Below are positions 37,323 to 49,331 of a stretch of DNA of 64,000 bases, one piece after another (the stretch's first letter is position 1; each line of letters opens with the position of its first letter). The stretch comes from Acinetobacter sp. ANC 4178. GTDB taxonomy: Bacteria; Pseudomonadota; Gammaproteobacteria; Pseudomonadales; Moraxellaceae. The notes below the pieces were generated by a model that ran no database searches, was not told the DNA's origin, and saw only the letters and a program-made list of their open reading frames with translations. A program made the translations under genes and the position numbers. The DNA is taken from contig NZ_SJOD01000009.1 of NCBI RefSeq assembly GCF_004331175.1, forward strand, positions 1 through 64,000, given 5' to 3'.

Positions 37323-38381
37323 TTAAATTCGTTTTGGTAACTGGCTCGCCCACGTCATTAAACGGGTGGCATCTTCAGTTCGACTTTGAGATGAACTCGC
37401 GCCTAAAATAACCACAACTGCTGGACGTGAATTCAGGGTAGTATGCATCACTACACAACGCCCTGCCTCATTGATATAACCTGTTTTAGACAGATTAATA
37501 TTCCAACCACCATTACGAACTAAAGCATTGGTATTATTCGACTTTAACATCCGATAGCCGAGATTAAAATCATAACTGGCTGTGGTTGAAAACTGACGAA
37601 TTAAACCGTATTGCGATGCGGTACTGACTAAAATACCCAAGTCACGTGCTGACGCAACGTTGTGTGGATCTAAGCCTGTAGATTCAACATAATGTGTCGA
37701 GCTCATGCCCAATGCACGTGCCTTCGCATTCATTGCAGAAATGAAAGCACTACGTCCTCCTGGATACGTTCGCGCTAACGCTGCTGCCGCTGGATTTTCC
37801 GATTTCATTAAAGCAAAAAGCAACGCCTCTGCACGGTTCATGCTATCCCCTGCACGTAGCGTTGAACTCGAGTTTTTACCGCCTGCTCCTGCAAAATCGA
37901 CCGACTGTAAGGTAATTTCCTCAGACATGTCTAAACGAGCATCGGCAATCACTACCGCTGTCATTAATTTGGTAATAGAAGCAATTGGTAATGCTGTATT
38001 GGTATTTTTACTATAAAGCACCTCACCTGTTTGTGCATCCATGACCAGCGCGGCACGAGCACTTACAGAAGGCTGACTACTATAACCCGCAGAGGTATCA
38101 ATAATATGAACCGTTTTCGGGGCAGAAGAGGAAGGTACCCCATTTGAACTGCGCACCGTCGTGGTGACTTTGGTTGATCCTTGCGGAGATACTTCCTCAA
38201 CGAGTGAAGAAACATCACTATTTAATAATTGACTCGCTTCCTCTGAAGACCAGTTCATTGAAGCCTGACCAACACTCCCCGAGGAAGGATTAATGACGAG
38301 TTCAGCAAAGCTGGTTGAACTCAGGCTGAGTAGAATAGACATACTCAACACATGCATGAATGACTTCTTAGAATTTTTCAC
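37323..38381 (-). CDS. pbpG: D-alanyl-D-alanine endopeptidase (PBP7/8 type)
   Basis: Periplasmic low-molecular-weight penicillin-binding protein of peptidase family S11. After a signal peptide (about 1-26) and a Ser/Thr-rich linker, the catalytic domain (about 100-345) has PIASITKLMTA (SxxK), MKSENPAAAALA (SxN-type motif) and LSKTGYINEAG (KTG). The lack of a C-terminal amphipathic anchor fits PbpG rather than DacA/DacC. In A. baumannii PBP7/8 has been linked to serum survival; that is literature knowledge, not seen here. Confidence 0.9.
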   Translation of the reverse strand: MKNSKKSFMHVLSMSILLSLSSTSFAELVINPSSGSVGQASMNWSSEEASQLLNSDVSSLVEEVSPQGSTKVTTTVRSSNGVPSSSAPKTVHIIDTSAGYSSQPSVSARAALVMDAQTGEVLYSKNTNTALPIASITKLMTAVVIADARLDMSEEITLQSVDFAGAGGKNSSSTLRAGDSMNRAEALLFALMKSENPAAAALARTYPGGRSAFISAMNAKARALGMSSTHYVESTGLDPHNVASARDLGILVSTASQYGLIRQFSTTASYDFNLGYRMLKSNNTNALVRNGGWNINLSKTGYINEAGRCVVMHTTLNSRPAVVVILGASSSQSRTEDATRLMTWASQLPKRI

Positions 38382-38599
38382 AATCGTTTACTCAACTCAG
38401 GGAGGTAAGATACATTTGCGTATTACCTCAAATATGCCTTACATTTACACAGCAACGGGAATTTTTCGTTCACGCTATTGTGCAAAACTTTTAATTTCGG
38501 AATAAGAATAGGATTGCTAATTTTGTCGTTTCATTGCAAGCTTATTTTGCTTTATGTAACAAAAATGATGTAATTTTTTTTAGCCAGAGGGAGAAATCG

Positions 38600-39235
38600 G
38601 TGATTACAGTTTTAGTGGTGGATGACCATGAATTAGTCCGTACTGGTATTTGCCGTATGCTAGAAGATCACGCAGATGTACAAGTCATTGGTCAGGCGGA
38701 ATCTGGTGAAGAAGCGATTAACCTGGTTCGCCAACATCACCCCAATGTTGTTTTGCTGGATGTGAACATGCCGGGTATTGGTGGCGTAGAAACAACACGT
38801 CGCCTCTTACAAACTGCCCCTGAAACCAAAGTTCTCGCTGTGAGTGGTCTAGCGGAAGAACCGTATCCATCGTTATTACTGAAAGCTGGTGCCAAAGGTT
38901 ATATCACCAAAGGTGCTCCAGTCAGTGAAATGGTTCGTGCCATTAATAAAGTCATGCAAGGTGGCAAATACTTTAGTGCCGATATTGCAGAACAACTCGC
39001 CAGCTCTTATTTATCCGACACGCAACAATCGCCATTTGATGCTCTGTCTGAGCGTGAAATGCAAGTGGCCATGATGGTGGTGAACTGTATCAGCGCGCAA
39101 GAAATTGCAGATAAACTTTTCGTGAGTGTAAAAACTGTCAATACCTATCGTTACCGTATTTTTGAAAAATTAAACCTTGATAGTGATGTCAAACTCACAC
39201 ATCTTGCGATTCGTTACGGTCTGATCAAACCTTAA
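38600..39235 (+). CDS. gacA: GacA-family response regulator
   Basis: NarL/FixJ-type regulator. The 211 residues have a receiver domain (VVDDHEL pocket, Asp in VVLLDVNMPG, Lys in GYITKGA) and a LuxR-type helix-turn-helix (about 145-205; LSEREMQVAMMVVNCISAQE, VSVKTVNTYRYRIFEKL). The GTG start at 38600 is set by GAGGGAGAAATC; the frame is open further upstream but is not family-like. GacA normally works with the GacS kinase, which is not here, and controls small RNAs that titrate CsrA/RsmA. Confidence 0.92.
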   Translation: MITVLVVDDHELVRTGICRMLEDHADVQVIGQAESGEEAINLVRQHHPNVVLLDVNMPGIGGVETTRRLLQTAPETKVLAVSGLAEEPYPSLLLKAGAKGYITKGAPVSEMVRAINKVMQGGKYFSADIAEQLASSYLSDTQQSPFDALSEREMQVAMMVVNCISAQEIADKLFVSVKTVNTYRYRIFEKLNLDSDVKLTHLAIRYGLIKP

Positions 39236-39275
39236 AATAAAACTATAACTTTCAATCTCATAATCGGTTTGCAGC

Positions 39276-40835
39276 ATGCAACATTCCCAATATTTCGAAT
39301 TAAATCAATACTTTTTTGGGCTGTGGTATGCCGCTTATCGCTTATTAATCACCAGTTGTTTGGTGCTGATTTTTATTCTGACCCGAGATGAACTCTCAAC
39401 CAACTACGAGTTTCCCCAACTGTATTTTTATGTGCTGTGGGGTTATTTTTTCATTAACTGCGTACAATTTTTTAATCTCAAACATTTTAAACAGCATATT
39501 CCTCAGCAGTTTGCATTCATTTTCATTGTCGATGTTATTGCATTAAGCCTACTTACCATCGCCACCAATGGTCCAAGTTTAAGTATCAGCATCCTGTTCT
39601 TAACCACCATCTTTGCCGCCTCTTTACTGCTTAGCTCGCAAAAAGCTTTAATTATTACCCTCATTGCGGTAATTGCGGTTATCTATCAACAATTCTTTAT
39701 CAGCTTTCTAACCCAACACTCATTCCAGAATCTGGGGAATAGTGTGATCTTGGCGGTTTTATTTTTTGTCTTTTATGCCTGTGGGCAAATTGCAGTTCGT
39801 CGTTTTCAGTTACTCGATCATGTCAATTTTTCTCAATCACAAGAACTGAAACGCCTACAAAATATTAATCGCTATATCTTGGAACAAATTGAAACAGGCT
39901 ATCTAGTCTTAGATGAAAACTGCCATATCGTTTTAAGTAACCCTGCCGCCTGTGCGTTATTGGGCATTGCGCCATTTTATGCCTTTGATAAATATCCACT
40001 ATATAAATTACAACCTGATTTGTTTGAATTACTGGATTTTGATCAGGTACAAAATGGGGAAAAATTTCAGTTCGAATCTCAGCTTAGCCGCTACCATTTG
40101 CATATTGAGGTGCAGAAACTGATTGTCCCTCAGCAGGTTCTCACGCTTTTGGTGATCCAAGATGGGCAAAAGATGAATCAACAAGTACAACAATTAAAAT
40201 TGGCTGCACTGGGGCAACTCTCCGCCAGTATTGCGCATGAAATTCGCAACCCTTTGGCAGCCATTGTTCAAGCCAATGAATTACTATCACACAGTACGGT
40301 TGAGCAGCAGCAGACGCTCAGTCAAATGATTAGCAAGCAAACCAAGCGAATTGACAAAATCGTGCAAGACACTTTAAGTATGGTCCGTAATCAAGGGACT
40401 CAACCGATTAGCATACAATTAGATCGTTTTATCCCCATTTTTATTCAAGAAGACCTGCCCGATCTTAAAACCAAAATTTTATGTCATATTGCACCGCATT
40501 TGAGCTTAGATTTTGATGAGGCACAATTTAGACAGGTATTAATTAACTTAATTCGCAATGCCATCCGACATAATTCACCAGAACGCAGTACAATAGAACT
40601 GCACTGCTATACGCAGGATAAAAACATTCACATTGATGTGTGTGATTTTGGGGAAGGCGTGGCGATTCAAGATCAAGCCCACCTGTTTCAACCGTTCTTC
40701 AGTACCGCGATTACAGGAACAGGTTTAGGATTATATCTATCACATAGCTTTTGCGAGGCCAATCAAGCACTCTTAAGCTATGTAGAACAACAACAGGGAG
40801 CTTGCTTTCGCATTCAATGCCGACAGCTGACTTAA
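39276..40835 (+). CDS. pilS: Sensor histidine kinase PilS
   Basis: Membrane sensor kinase for type IV pilin expression. The 519 residues have six predicted transmembrane helices (about 15-180), a PAS-like domain (about 190-300), the dimerisation/H-box ASIAHEIRNPLAAI, the N-box NLIRNAIRHN and glycine boxes DFGEGV and GTGLGLYLS. It is followed 27 bp later by the cognate regulator pilR. In the family PilS senses pilin in the inner membrane. Confidence 0.92.
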   Translation: MQHSQYFELNQYFFGLWYAAYRLLITSCLVLIFILTRDELSTNYEFPQLYFYVLWGYFFINCVQFFNLKHFKQHIPQQFAFIFIVDVIALSLLTIATNGPSLSISILFLTTIFAASLLLSSQKALIITLIAVIAVIYQQFFISFLTQHSFQNLGNSVILAVLFFVFYACGQIAVRRFQLLDHVNFSQSQELKRLQNINRYILEQIETGYLVLDENCHIVLSNPAACALLGIAPFYAFDKYPLYKLQPDLFELLDFDQVQNGEKFQFESQLSRYHLHIEVQKLIVPQQVLTLLVIQDGQKMNQQVQQLKLAALGQLSASIAHEIRNPLAAIVQANELLSHSTVEQQQTLSQMISKQTKRIDKIVQDTLSMVRNQGTQPISIQLDRFIPIFIQEDLPDLKTKILCHIAPHLSLDFDEAQFRQVLINLIRNAIRHNSPERSTIELHCYTQDKNIHIDVCDFGEGVAIQDQAHLFQPFFSTAITGTGLGLYLSHSFCEANQALLSYVEQQQGACFRIQCRQLT

Positions 40836-40862
40836 TAATTCAATTTTTACTGGGGTGTTATA

Positions 40863-42269
40863 GTGGCGCAACAACCACTCGTTTTATTTGTAGATGACGA
40901 AGAAGACCTATGTACGCTGATGCAAATGATGCTCAGCCGTATGGGGATCGAAACGCATGTGGCTTATCGTTTAGCACAGGCCAAAAAAATGTTGTCTGAA
41001 CATCACTATGATGTTTGTTTTACGGATTTAAATCTCCCAGACGGGAGTGGTTTGGAATTGGTTGAGGAGATTTCTCAACGCTATCCACAGTTACCTGTCG
41101 CAGTGCTGACCGCCTATGGCAATATGGACATTGCGATTGCCGCACTCAAAGCGGGTGCGTTTGACTTTGTCAGTAAACCGATCAAACAAACCCACCTTGA
41201 ACAACTGTTGCAAAAGGCTCTGAACAATCCTGTGCAACAACAGGCTTCTTGCGAAGATGCTCTTGAACAACGCATGCTAATTGGTCAATCCTTACCGATC
41301 CAACAACTTCGCGTGACATTAAAAAAGATCGCTCGTTCACAAGCGCCCGTCTTTATTACGGGTGAATCTGGCACAGGCAAAGAAGTGGTTGCGAACTTGG
41401 TCCATCGCCTCAGTAATCGCAATGAAGGCCCTTTTATTGCGATTAACTGTGGCGCGATTCCTTCCGACCTACTCGAAAGTGAGTTATTTGGGCACAAAAA
41501 AGGCAGCTTTACTGGCGCAACACAAGATAAGCAAGGTTTAATTCAATCGGCACATGGCGGTAGTTTATTTTTAGATGAAATTGCTGAACTGCCTCTGAAT
41601 ATGCAAGTCAAATTGCTCCGTGCAGTACAAGAAAAGGCCATCCGCCCCATTGGCTCAGATACTGAAATTGATGTCGATTTCCGTGTGATTAGTGCTAGCC
41701 ACCAAGACTTAGAATCACTGGTTCAACAAGGTAAATTCCGACAAGACCTATTTTTCCGCATTCATGTGATGGATTTGGTTCTGCCACCACTCCGCGAACG
41801 TGGTCAGGATATTTTAATTCTTGCCCAACATTTTATTCACAAAGTCTGCCGTGAATGGGAAATTGAAGTCAAAATATTAACGACTCGTGCAAAAGATTTT
41901 TTATTGGCACAATACTATCCAGGTAATGTCCGTGAACTGCGTAACATCATCGAGCGCGCCATTACTTTAAGTGATGAGGATTATATTGATGTTCAGCATT
42001 TACAAAGTGCACCCTTGCGCCGCAGCATCCATGCACCAGTATCGTCGATCGAGCAAATGCTGACAACGCCTTCAGAATTAACGCTCGCACCTCGAAAATT
42101 GCCGGATGAAGGTCTGGAACTGTATTTAGAAAATATTGAAAAAGAGATTCTGCTGAATGCGTTGAATATTACGCATTGGAATCGTACTTTGGCCGCCAAA
42201 AAACTGGGGATGTCCTTCCGCTCTTTGCGTTATCGCCTGAAAAAATTTGGACTGGATACCGATGAATAA
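40863..42269 (+). CDS. pilR: Sigma-54-dependent response regulator PilR
   Basis: NtrC-type activator of pilA. The 468 residues have a receiver domain (VDDEEDL; Asp in CFTDLNLPDG; Lys in FVSKP), an AAA+ domain with Walker A GESGTGKE, the sigma-54 contact loop GSFTGA (Ser variant of GAFTGA, as in other PilR proteins) and GGSLFLDEIAELP, and a Fis-type helix-turn-helix (NRTLAAKKLGMSFRSLRYRL). The start is GTG. Its stop abuts the stop of the convergent protease gene with no gap. Confidence 0.94.
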   Translation: MAQQPLVLFVDDEEDLCTLMQMMLSRMGIETHVAYRLAQAKKMLSEHHYDVCFTDLNLPDGSGLELVEEISQRYPQLPVAVLTAYGNMDIAIAALKAGAFDFVSKPIKQTHLEQLLQKALNNPVQQQASCEDALEQRMLIGQSLPIQQLRVTLKKIARSQAPVFITGESGTGKEVVANLVHRLSNRNEGPFIAINCGAIPSDLLESELFGHKKGSFTGATQDKQGLIQSAHGGSLFLDEIAELPLNMQVKLLRAVQEKAIRPIGSDTEIDVDFRVISASHQDLESLVQQGKFRQDLFFRIHVMDLVLPPLRERGQDILILAQHFIHKVCREWEIEVKILTTRAKDFLLAQYYPGNVRELRNIIERAITLSDEDYIDVQHLQSAPLRRSIHAPVSSIEQMLTTPSELTLAPRKLPDEGLELYLENIEKEILLNALNITHWNRTLAAKKLGMSFRSLRYRLKKFGLDTDE

Positions 42270-43436
42270 TTAACGGCGATTCGCAATAACCTCTGCAACA
42301 TGCTCTAGATAGGTCTCTTCTTTCATGTCATGTTGCAAGGGATATTGCTGATCGGGTTGAATGCCAATCCCTTCAATCATCTTCCCTGATGGGGTGTAAT
42401 AATGGGATACCGTCATTTGTAGCGCAGCACCATTCGACAAAGGGAACAGTTTCTGTACCACTCCTTTGCCATAACTTTTTTCCCCAATCACCCACGCACG
42501 ACGATGCTCTTTCATCGCAGCCGTAAAAACTTCTGCTGCAGATGCAGATCGAGCATTAATTAATACACCGACTTTAAGATTCTGAAACTCTGAGCTAGGT
42601 AGAGCTTGAAATTGCTGATTACCTTCAGAACGGCTTTTGGTAGTGACAATAATGCCCTGATTTAAAAACAGGTCTGCCGTTTCCACTGCTGCAGACAATA
42701 AACCACCGGGGTTATTTCGCAAATCAATCAGCACGGCCTTAAGACGAGATGGATTATTTTCTTCAATTAAACGCTTAATTTCATTGGCTGTATCTTGTTG
42801 AAACACGCGAACTTTAAGCAGCAGCACTTGGTTATGTAGCAGTTGTGCCTCAATGTCTGTTTCAATTTTCTTGGTCCGAACCAAACTGATGGGCTTGGTG
42901 GTCTGTCCCAATTGCACACTTAAAGTCGAGCCAATTGAACCATACAATAACGCATTGACCTGTTCGCGGTTCAGCTTTCTTAATTCTTGATCATCCATTT
43001 TGAAAACGGAAACACCATTGCGTAAGCCTTGCTTATAGGCGTCGGCTTCTGGCTTGAGTCCTTGAATGCTCCATTGACGCTGATTGTCATAACTTAAATT
43101 AAAATCGACCGAAGCCAAGTCGCCATCGGTATATTGCACCAACTGTTTATAATCTTCGGGCGATAAATAACGAGAATAGCGGTCTAAACCACTCACCAAG
43201 CCCTGAATGGCTTGCTGAAACAGTTGTTCATCATTTTTATTATCGACATAATTGTCTTTGACAATCCCATAGATCTGGACAAACTGCTGAATCGACTCCA
43301 CAGGTACTTCAGGATAATTTTGTTCGACTTCGTCAAAATCTGGAGCGGTGTCAGTCTCATTCACCGCGCCTATCGCATGACCACAACACATGAATAACGC
43401 TGTTAAGGGAATAACAAATTTCAAGTGTTGTGTCAT
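42270..43436 (-). CDS. ctpA: C-terminal processing peptidase, S41 family
   Basis: Periplasmic serine protease cutting C-terminal tails. The 388 residues start with a signal peptide (about 1-23), then a helical region, a PDZ domain (about 95-185, GLRNGVSVFKMDDQELRKLN) and the catalytic core with DLRNNPGGLLSAAVE, the nucleophile Ser in NARSASAAEVF and the general-base Lys in GEKSYGKGVVQ. The length fits CtpA-type enzymes rather than the larger Prc. It lies 23 bp after gpmI on the same strand. Confidence 0.92.
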   Translation of the reverse strand: MTQHLKFVIPLTALFMCCGHAIGAVNETDTAPDFDEVEQNYPEVPVESIQQFVQIYGIVKDNYVDNKNDEQLFQQAIQGLVSGLDRYSRYLSPEDYKQLVQYTDGDLASVDFNLSYDNQRQWSIQGLKPEADAYKQGLRNGVSVFKMDDQELRKLNREQVNALLYGSIGSTLSVQLGQTTKPISLVRTKKIETDIEAQLLHNQVLLLKVRVFQQDTANEIKRLIEENNPSRLKAVLIDLRNNPGGLLSAAVETADLFLNQGIIVTTKSRSEGNQQFQALPSSEFQNLKVGVLINARSASAAEVFTAAMKEHRRAWVIGEKSYGKGVVQKLFPLSNGAALQMTVSHYYTPSGKMIEGIGIQPDQQYPLQHDMKEETYLEHVAEVIANRR

Positions 43437-43459
43437 TGATTCACCTGTGAAAAACCGAC

Positions 43460-45007
43460 TTAGGCTTGTAGGGTAATGAGATTGCGACCTTGCATTTCTG
43501 CGGGAACAGGCAATTGCATCAAATTTAATAAAGTTGGGGCAACATCCGCTAACACACCACCTTCTGCAATCGTGGCTTGCGTTGGACCCACATAAATAAA
43601 TGGGACCAATTCTGTTGTATGTTGAGTATGAACTTGCCCGCTCACATAATCTTGCATTTGCTCCACATTACCATGATCGGCAGTGATCAGCATATGACCT
43701 TTATTTGCCATCACAGCATCGTAAACACGCCCCAAACAGGTATCCACCGCTTCTACAGCTTTTACTGCTGCTTGGAATACACCCGTATGCCCCACCATGT
43801 CACCATTGGCATAGTTCACCACCAAGAGGTCATATTCACCAGAATTAATTGCCGCAACCAATTCATCGGTCACTTCATAAGCACTCATTTCTGGTTTTAA
43901 ATCATAAGTCGCAACATTTGGTGATGGGATTAAAATACGTTTTTCACCCGGATATTCGTCTTCACGACCGCCACTAAAGAAGAACGTCACATGCGCATAT
44001 TTTTCTGTTTCCGCAATACGCAACTGAGTTTTACCTAAATTAGACAGGTATTCACCCAATGAATTATGCAACGCTTCAGGCATATAGGCTACAGGGGCTT
44101 CGATGGTCGCTTGATAACGCGTTAACATGACAAACATTGATAAATTCGGAACCACTTTACGCTCAAAGCCCGCAAAATCTTTTTCGACAAAAGCTTTGGT
44201 AATTTCACGTGCACGGTCCGCACGGAAATTCATAAATACAATGCTGTCACCATCTTGAACTTTAGCCACATCGCCAATACGTGTAGCTTTGACAAATTCA
44301 TCAGATTCATCGGCTGCGTATGCTTGCTCCAATCCTTCAACTGCCGTTGCAGCCGTACGCACCGCCTCACCTTCTGTCAATAAACGATAGGCTTGTTCAA
44401 CACGATCCCAACGGTTGTCACGATCCATGGCATAGTAACGACCAATCAGTGTGGCAATACGCCCTTGATTTGGATATTGTGCAAATAAAGCATCAAGTTT
44501 TTCTAATGAAGGCTGCGCACTTTTCGGTGGTGTGTCACGACCATCCAAGAACGCATGCAAATACACCTGAGCGCCACGCTTGAGTGCGAGCTCTGCCATG
44601 GCCACAATATGGTCTTCGTGTGAATGTACGCCGCCTTGTGAGAGCAAGCCCATAATGTGGACTGCACCTTGAGCGGCTTTGGCTTTTTCAACCGCATCAA
44701 TCAATACTTGCTGTTCAAAGAAAGCACCAGTACGGATATCTTTGGTAATGCGCGTAAAGTCCTGATACAACACACGACCAGCACCCAAATTCATATGACC
44801 AACTTCTGAGTTGCCCATTTGTCCATCAGGCAAGCCAACATCTTCACCAGAACCCGAGATCAATCCATGCGGATGCTTTTGTTGCATAGCAGTCAAGTTT
44901 GGTCGTTGTGCTGCAAGGAAGGCATTATCTTTAACCGCTTCACGGTGTCCAATACCATCCATAATTACCAATACGTGGGGGACTTTGCCAGCAATTGCAT
45001 CCGTCAT
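43460..45007 (-). CDS. gpmI: 2,3-bisphosphoglycerate-independent phosphoglycerate mutase
   Basis: Interconverts 3- and 2-phosphoglycerate in glycolysis and gluconeogenesis using two Mn(2+) ions. The 515 residues show the metal site [10 protein letters not shown], the phospho-serine loop [41 protein letters not shown] and [11 protein letters not shown]. Length and motifs are complete for the iPGM family. ctpA follows on the same strand, an order seen in other gammaproteobacteria. Confidence 0.97.
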   Translation of the reverse strand: MTDAIAGKVPHVLVIMDGIGHREAVKDNAFLAAQRPNLTAMQQKHPHGLISGSGEDVGLPDGQMGNSEVGHMNLGAGRVLYQDFTRITKDIRTGAFFEQQVLIDAVEKAKAAQGAVHIMGLLSQGGVHSHEDHIVAMAELALKRGAQVYLHAFLDGRDTPPKSAQPSLEKLDALFAQYPNQGRIATLIGRYYAMDRDNRWDRVEQAYRLLTEGEAVRTAATAVEGLEQAYAADESDEFVKATRIGDVAKVQDGDSIVFMNFRADRAREITKAFVEKDFAGFERKVVPNLSMFVMLTRYQATIEAPVAYMPEALHNSLGEYLSNLGKTQLRIAETEKYAHVTFFFSGGREDEYPGEKRILIPSPNVATYDLKPEMSAYEVTDELVAAINSGEYDLLVVNYANGDMVGHTGVFQAAVKAVEAVDTCLGRVYDAVMANKGHMLITADHGNVEQMQDYVSGQVHTQHTTELVPFIYVGPTQATIAEGGVLADVAPTLLNLMQLPVPAEMQGRNLITLQA

Positions 45008-45093
45008 GATTTACACTCTTGTCTATAAATTGGTCGCACTATCTTACCGAATTTTCGTGCAAGACTCCACGTATGCGACAGGGTTAAACTCAC

Positions 45094-45124
45094 TTGTACA
45101 GATCGTTTTCTCTAATCTGTACAA
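45094..45124. repeat. 10-bp perfect inverted repeat after lptG
   Basis: TTGTACAGAT and ATCTGTACAA are separated by CGTTTTCTCTA, 5 bp past the lptG stop on the minus strand. It has no T tract, so it is either a factor-dependent or weak terminator, or a protein-binding dyad. Confidence 0.6.
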
Positions 45125-45128
45125 ATTC

Positions 45129-46199
45129 CTAGCGAGCACGGCGCAATAAATAACCACCGACCACAAACATAATGACAATCGGGACAAAGACGAACCAAGC
45201 AGGTGATGGACTATAGACCAAGCTGGCATAACCCAGAAAGTCCTGTAGATAAAAGAAACCTAGCCCAATAAATAAGGCAATCACCAAACGAAAGCCCATC
45301 GATTGTTGGCGTAATGGTCCAAAAATAAAAGAACAGGCAATCAGAACCAAGGCAATTAAAGCAAAGGGCGAACCCACTTTTTGCCAGAATGCCAACTGAT
45401 AAGCTTTCGGCACTTGGCTATATTCCTGCATGTATCGCATAAAACTCACCAGTTGGCTTGGGGATAAATCTTCAGGATCAATAGTGACCATATGGACATA
45501 TTTAGGTTGCAATGCCAAAGCCAAAGGTTGTTGAGCTGCATCGCGTTTGACCGCATTGCCGGCATCCTGAATTTCGACCTGTTCAGTGTCTTTTAAATTC
45601 CAACGCCCATCTTGAACAAATTGTCCTTGTTGGGCATCCAATACACTATTCAAACGATATTCTTGGTCAAAATCGACCACTTGAATATTCCGCAACTGGC
45701 CTTGTGAATTGGCATAATCAATATAAATAAAGCGCTGCCCTTCGCGAGTCCAATAGCCTTTTACTTCACCTAATGCCGCAGCACTCCGGTGACTTTTTAC
45801 GCTCTTGGCCTGTTCATTGGTATAGGGAATCACCCACTCACTTAAGACAAAGGATAAAACCACCAGAATTAAAGCCGAGCGAATCACCCAACCCACGATA
45901 CGCCATAGGCTAATCCCAATGGAACGCATCACAATCAATTCACTGTTGGATGCCATGGTGCCCAAACCCAATACAGCCCCAATTAAAGCAGCAATCGGTA
46001 AAATCTCATACAGATAGCGTGGTGCACCCCACAATACAAAAATGAGGGCCTGCCAAGCGGTATACGTATCATTCAGCTCACTCAATTCACCCAAATAGGT
46101 AAATAGAATCTGTAATACCGACAAGACCGCTGTCGCCCCCAACATGGCAAAGGCTGTGGTCTTAGTCACATGTTTTGCGACAATACGACGTGCAAACAT
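45129..46199 (-). CDS. lptG: LPS export ABC transporter permease LptG
   Basis: Inner-membrane permease that, with LptF and the LptB ATPase, extracts lipopolysaccharide or lipo-oligosaccharide for transport to the outer membrane. The 356 residues have three N-terminal and three C-terminal transmembrane helices around a periplasmic beta-jellyroll (about 130-260). ARRIVAKHVTKTTAFAMLG at the start and SPFALIALVLIACSFIFGPL are LptG-like. It starts one base after the lptF stop. Confidence 0.94.
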   Translation of the reverse strand: MFARRIVAKHVTKTTAFAMLGATAVLSVLQILFTYLGELSELNDTYTAWQALIFVLWGAPRYLYEILPIAALIGAVLGLGTMASNSELIVMRSIGISLWRIVGWVIRSALILVVLSFVLSEWVIPYTNEQAKSVKSHRSAAALGEVKGYWTREGQRFIYIDYANSQGQLRNIQVVDFDQEYRLNSVLDAQQGQFVQDGRWNLKDTEQVEIQDAGNAVKRDAAQQPLALALQPKYVHMVTIDPEDLSPSQLVSFMRYMQEYSQVPKAYQLAFWQKVGSPFALIALVLIACSFIFGPLRQQSMGFRLVIALFIGLGFFYLQDFLGYASLVYSPSPAWFVFVPIVIMFVVGGYLLRRAR

Positions 46200-46200
46200 T

Positions 46201-47301
46201 TTAAGACCTCACTCGCTGAATCTGTTTCTTAATTTTTGGAGCTAATTTTTGCTTACGTGAGAAAATCGCGGCGGCCATAGCATAGACAAAGAGCGCTAGC
46301 GGATAGGCCCAGATTCCCATTTCCTGTTTGCTGACACGGGTTTTAATCGCCATCATCGCGACAATTAAGCTGGCAAAAATTAATAATGCAGGAAACAGTT
46401 TTAAATAACGGCCCTGACGTGGACTCACTTCAGACAAAGCCACTGCCAATGCCAATGCCACAATCATCACCAATGGGACAAAAATACGCCAACCCAACTC
46501 ACTCGCAACAACTGGATCATTGCGATTCTGCCACAATTTCCCCGTGGTTAAGGCTTCAACTTCACTACTTTCAAATTTGGCTTCTGCATTATTTTCTAAA
46601 CGCAAACGATAACTTTGAAATTCGGCTTGGGTATATTTGGGTTGACCTGGATAAATTTCATACCGACGACCTTGTACCAAATCAACTACATTGGCAGTAT
46701 CATTTGCCACTTCTACCCGTGTCGCTTCTTTGGCCAGAATCATCACATCAGGCTTACCTTCTTTTTCGGCACGCTGGTAGAAGAAAATATCTTTTAGGTT
46801 ACGCCGATCTTCAGATAAATCCCCCGCATAAATGGTATAGGGTCCTGATGAAATAAACTCTTTCGGGCGCACTAAATCAAAACCTGTTCGCACCGCTTGA
46901 GTATTGGTTAACTGGTAGAACTGTCGCAAACCCCATGGTGACATCCACAGCATTAGACCGGCTTGCAACAACATGAAAACCACTGTCATCGGAATTAACA
47001 AACGTGCTAATCGGTGACGACTAATACCACTACCATTCAAGACCGCCATTTCATGATCGACATATAAACGACCAAAAACCAGCATTAAGCCCATGAAAAA
47101 ACCCAAGGGAAGAATCAGCGTTAAAAATTCAGGCAAACGATAACCAATGATGCTAAATAAAATACCTGCATCTAAACGACCTTGAGCAGCAATGCCGAAG
47201 TATTTGATTAATCGGCCACCCATCATGATTAAGGTCAATAAGGCAATTACAACCAATGAGGTAGACACCACTTGCTTGACTAAATAACGCCGAATAATCA
47301 A
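46201..47301 (-). CDS. lptF: LPS export ABC transporter permease LptF
   Basis: Partner permease of LptG, with the same layout of three plus three membrane helices and a periplasmic domain. The 366 residues begin IIRRYLVKQVVSTSLVV and include PLGFFMGLMLVFGRLYVDHE, the conserved coupling region after helix 2. The start codon appears to be TTG (47299-47301), with GGAAGA about 7 bases ahead. It is the first gene of lptF-lptG and divergent from pepA. Confidence 0.94.
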   Translation of the reverse strand: MIIRRYLVKQVVSTSLVVIALLTLIMMGGRLIKYFGIAAQGRLDAGILFSIIGYRLPEFLTLILPLGFFMGLMLVFGRLYVDHEMAVLNGSGISRHRLARLLIPMTVVFMLLQAGLMLWMSPWGLRQFYQLTNTQAVRTGFDLVRPKEFISSGPYTIYAGDLSEDRRNLKDIFFYQRAEKEGKPDVMILAKEATRVEVANDTANVVDLVQGRRYEIYPGQPKYTQAEFQSYRLRLENNAEAKFESSEVEALTTGKLWQNRNDPVVASELGWRIFVPLVMIVALALAVALSEVSPRQGRYLKLFPALLIFASLIVAMMAIKTRVSKQEMGIWAYPLALFVYAMAAAIFSRKQKLAPKIKKQIQRVRS

Positions 47302-47451
47302 ATTGATTCTTCCAATTTCAAAAAGAGTAAAAACTACTGTTAGTTTACCCGAATGTTCAAAATATAAAACCTATTCCCCTGCTTCTGCATTGAAACTCGA
47401 ACCATAAAAATGTTTCAATGGCTGAATGACTTAAAACTCTCAAAGGCGTGA

Positions 47452-49309
<1,858 letters not shown>

Positions 49310-49331
49310 TTGTTCAACCTTAGGGAGAAAT

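Noticed and set aside
41500..41520. GSFTGA instead of GAFTGA in PilR as a possible loss of sigma-54 contact
   Set aside because: The Ser form is normal in PilR-type activators, so it is not evidence of inactivity.
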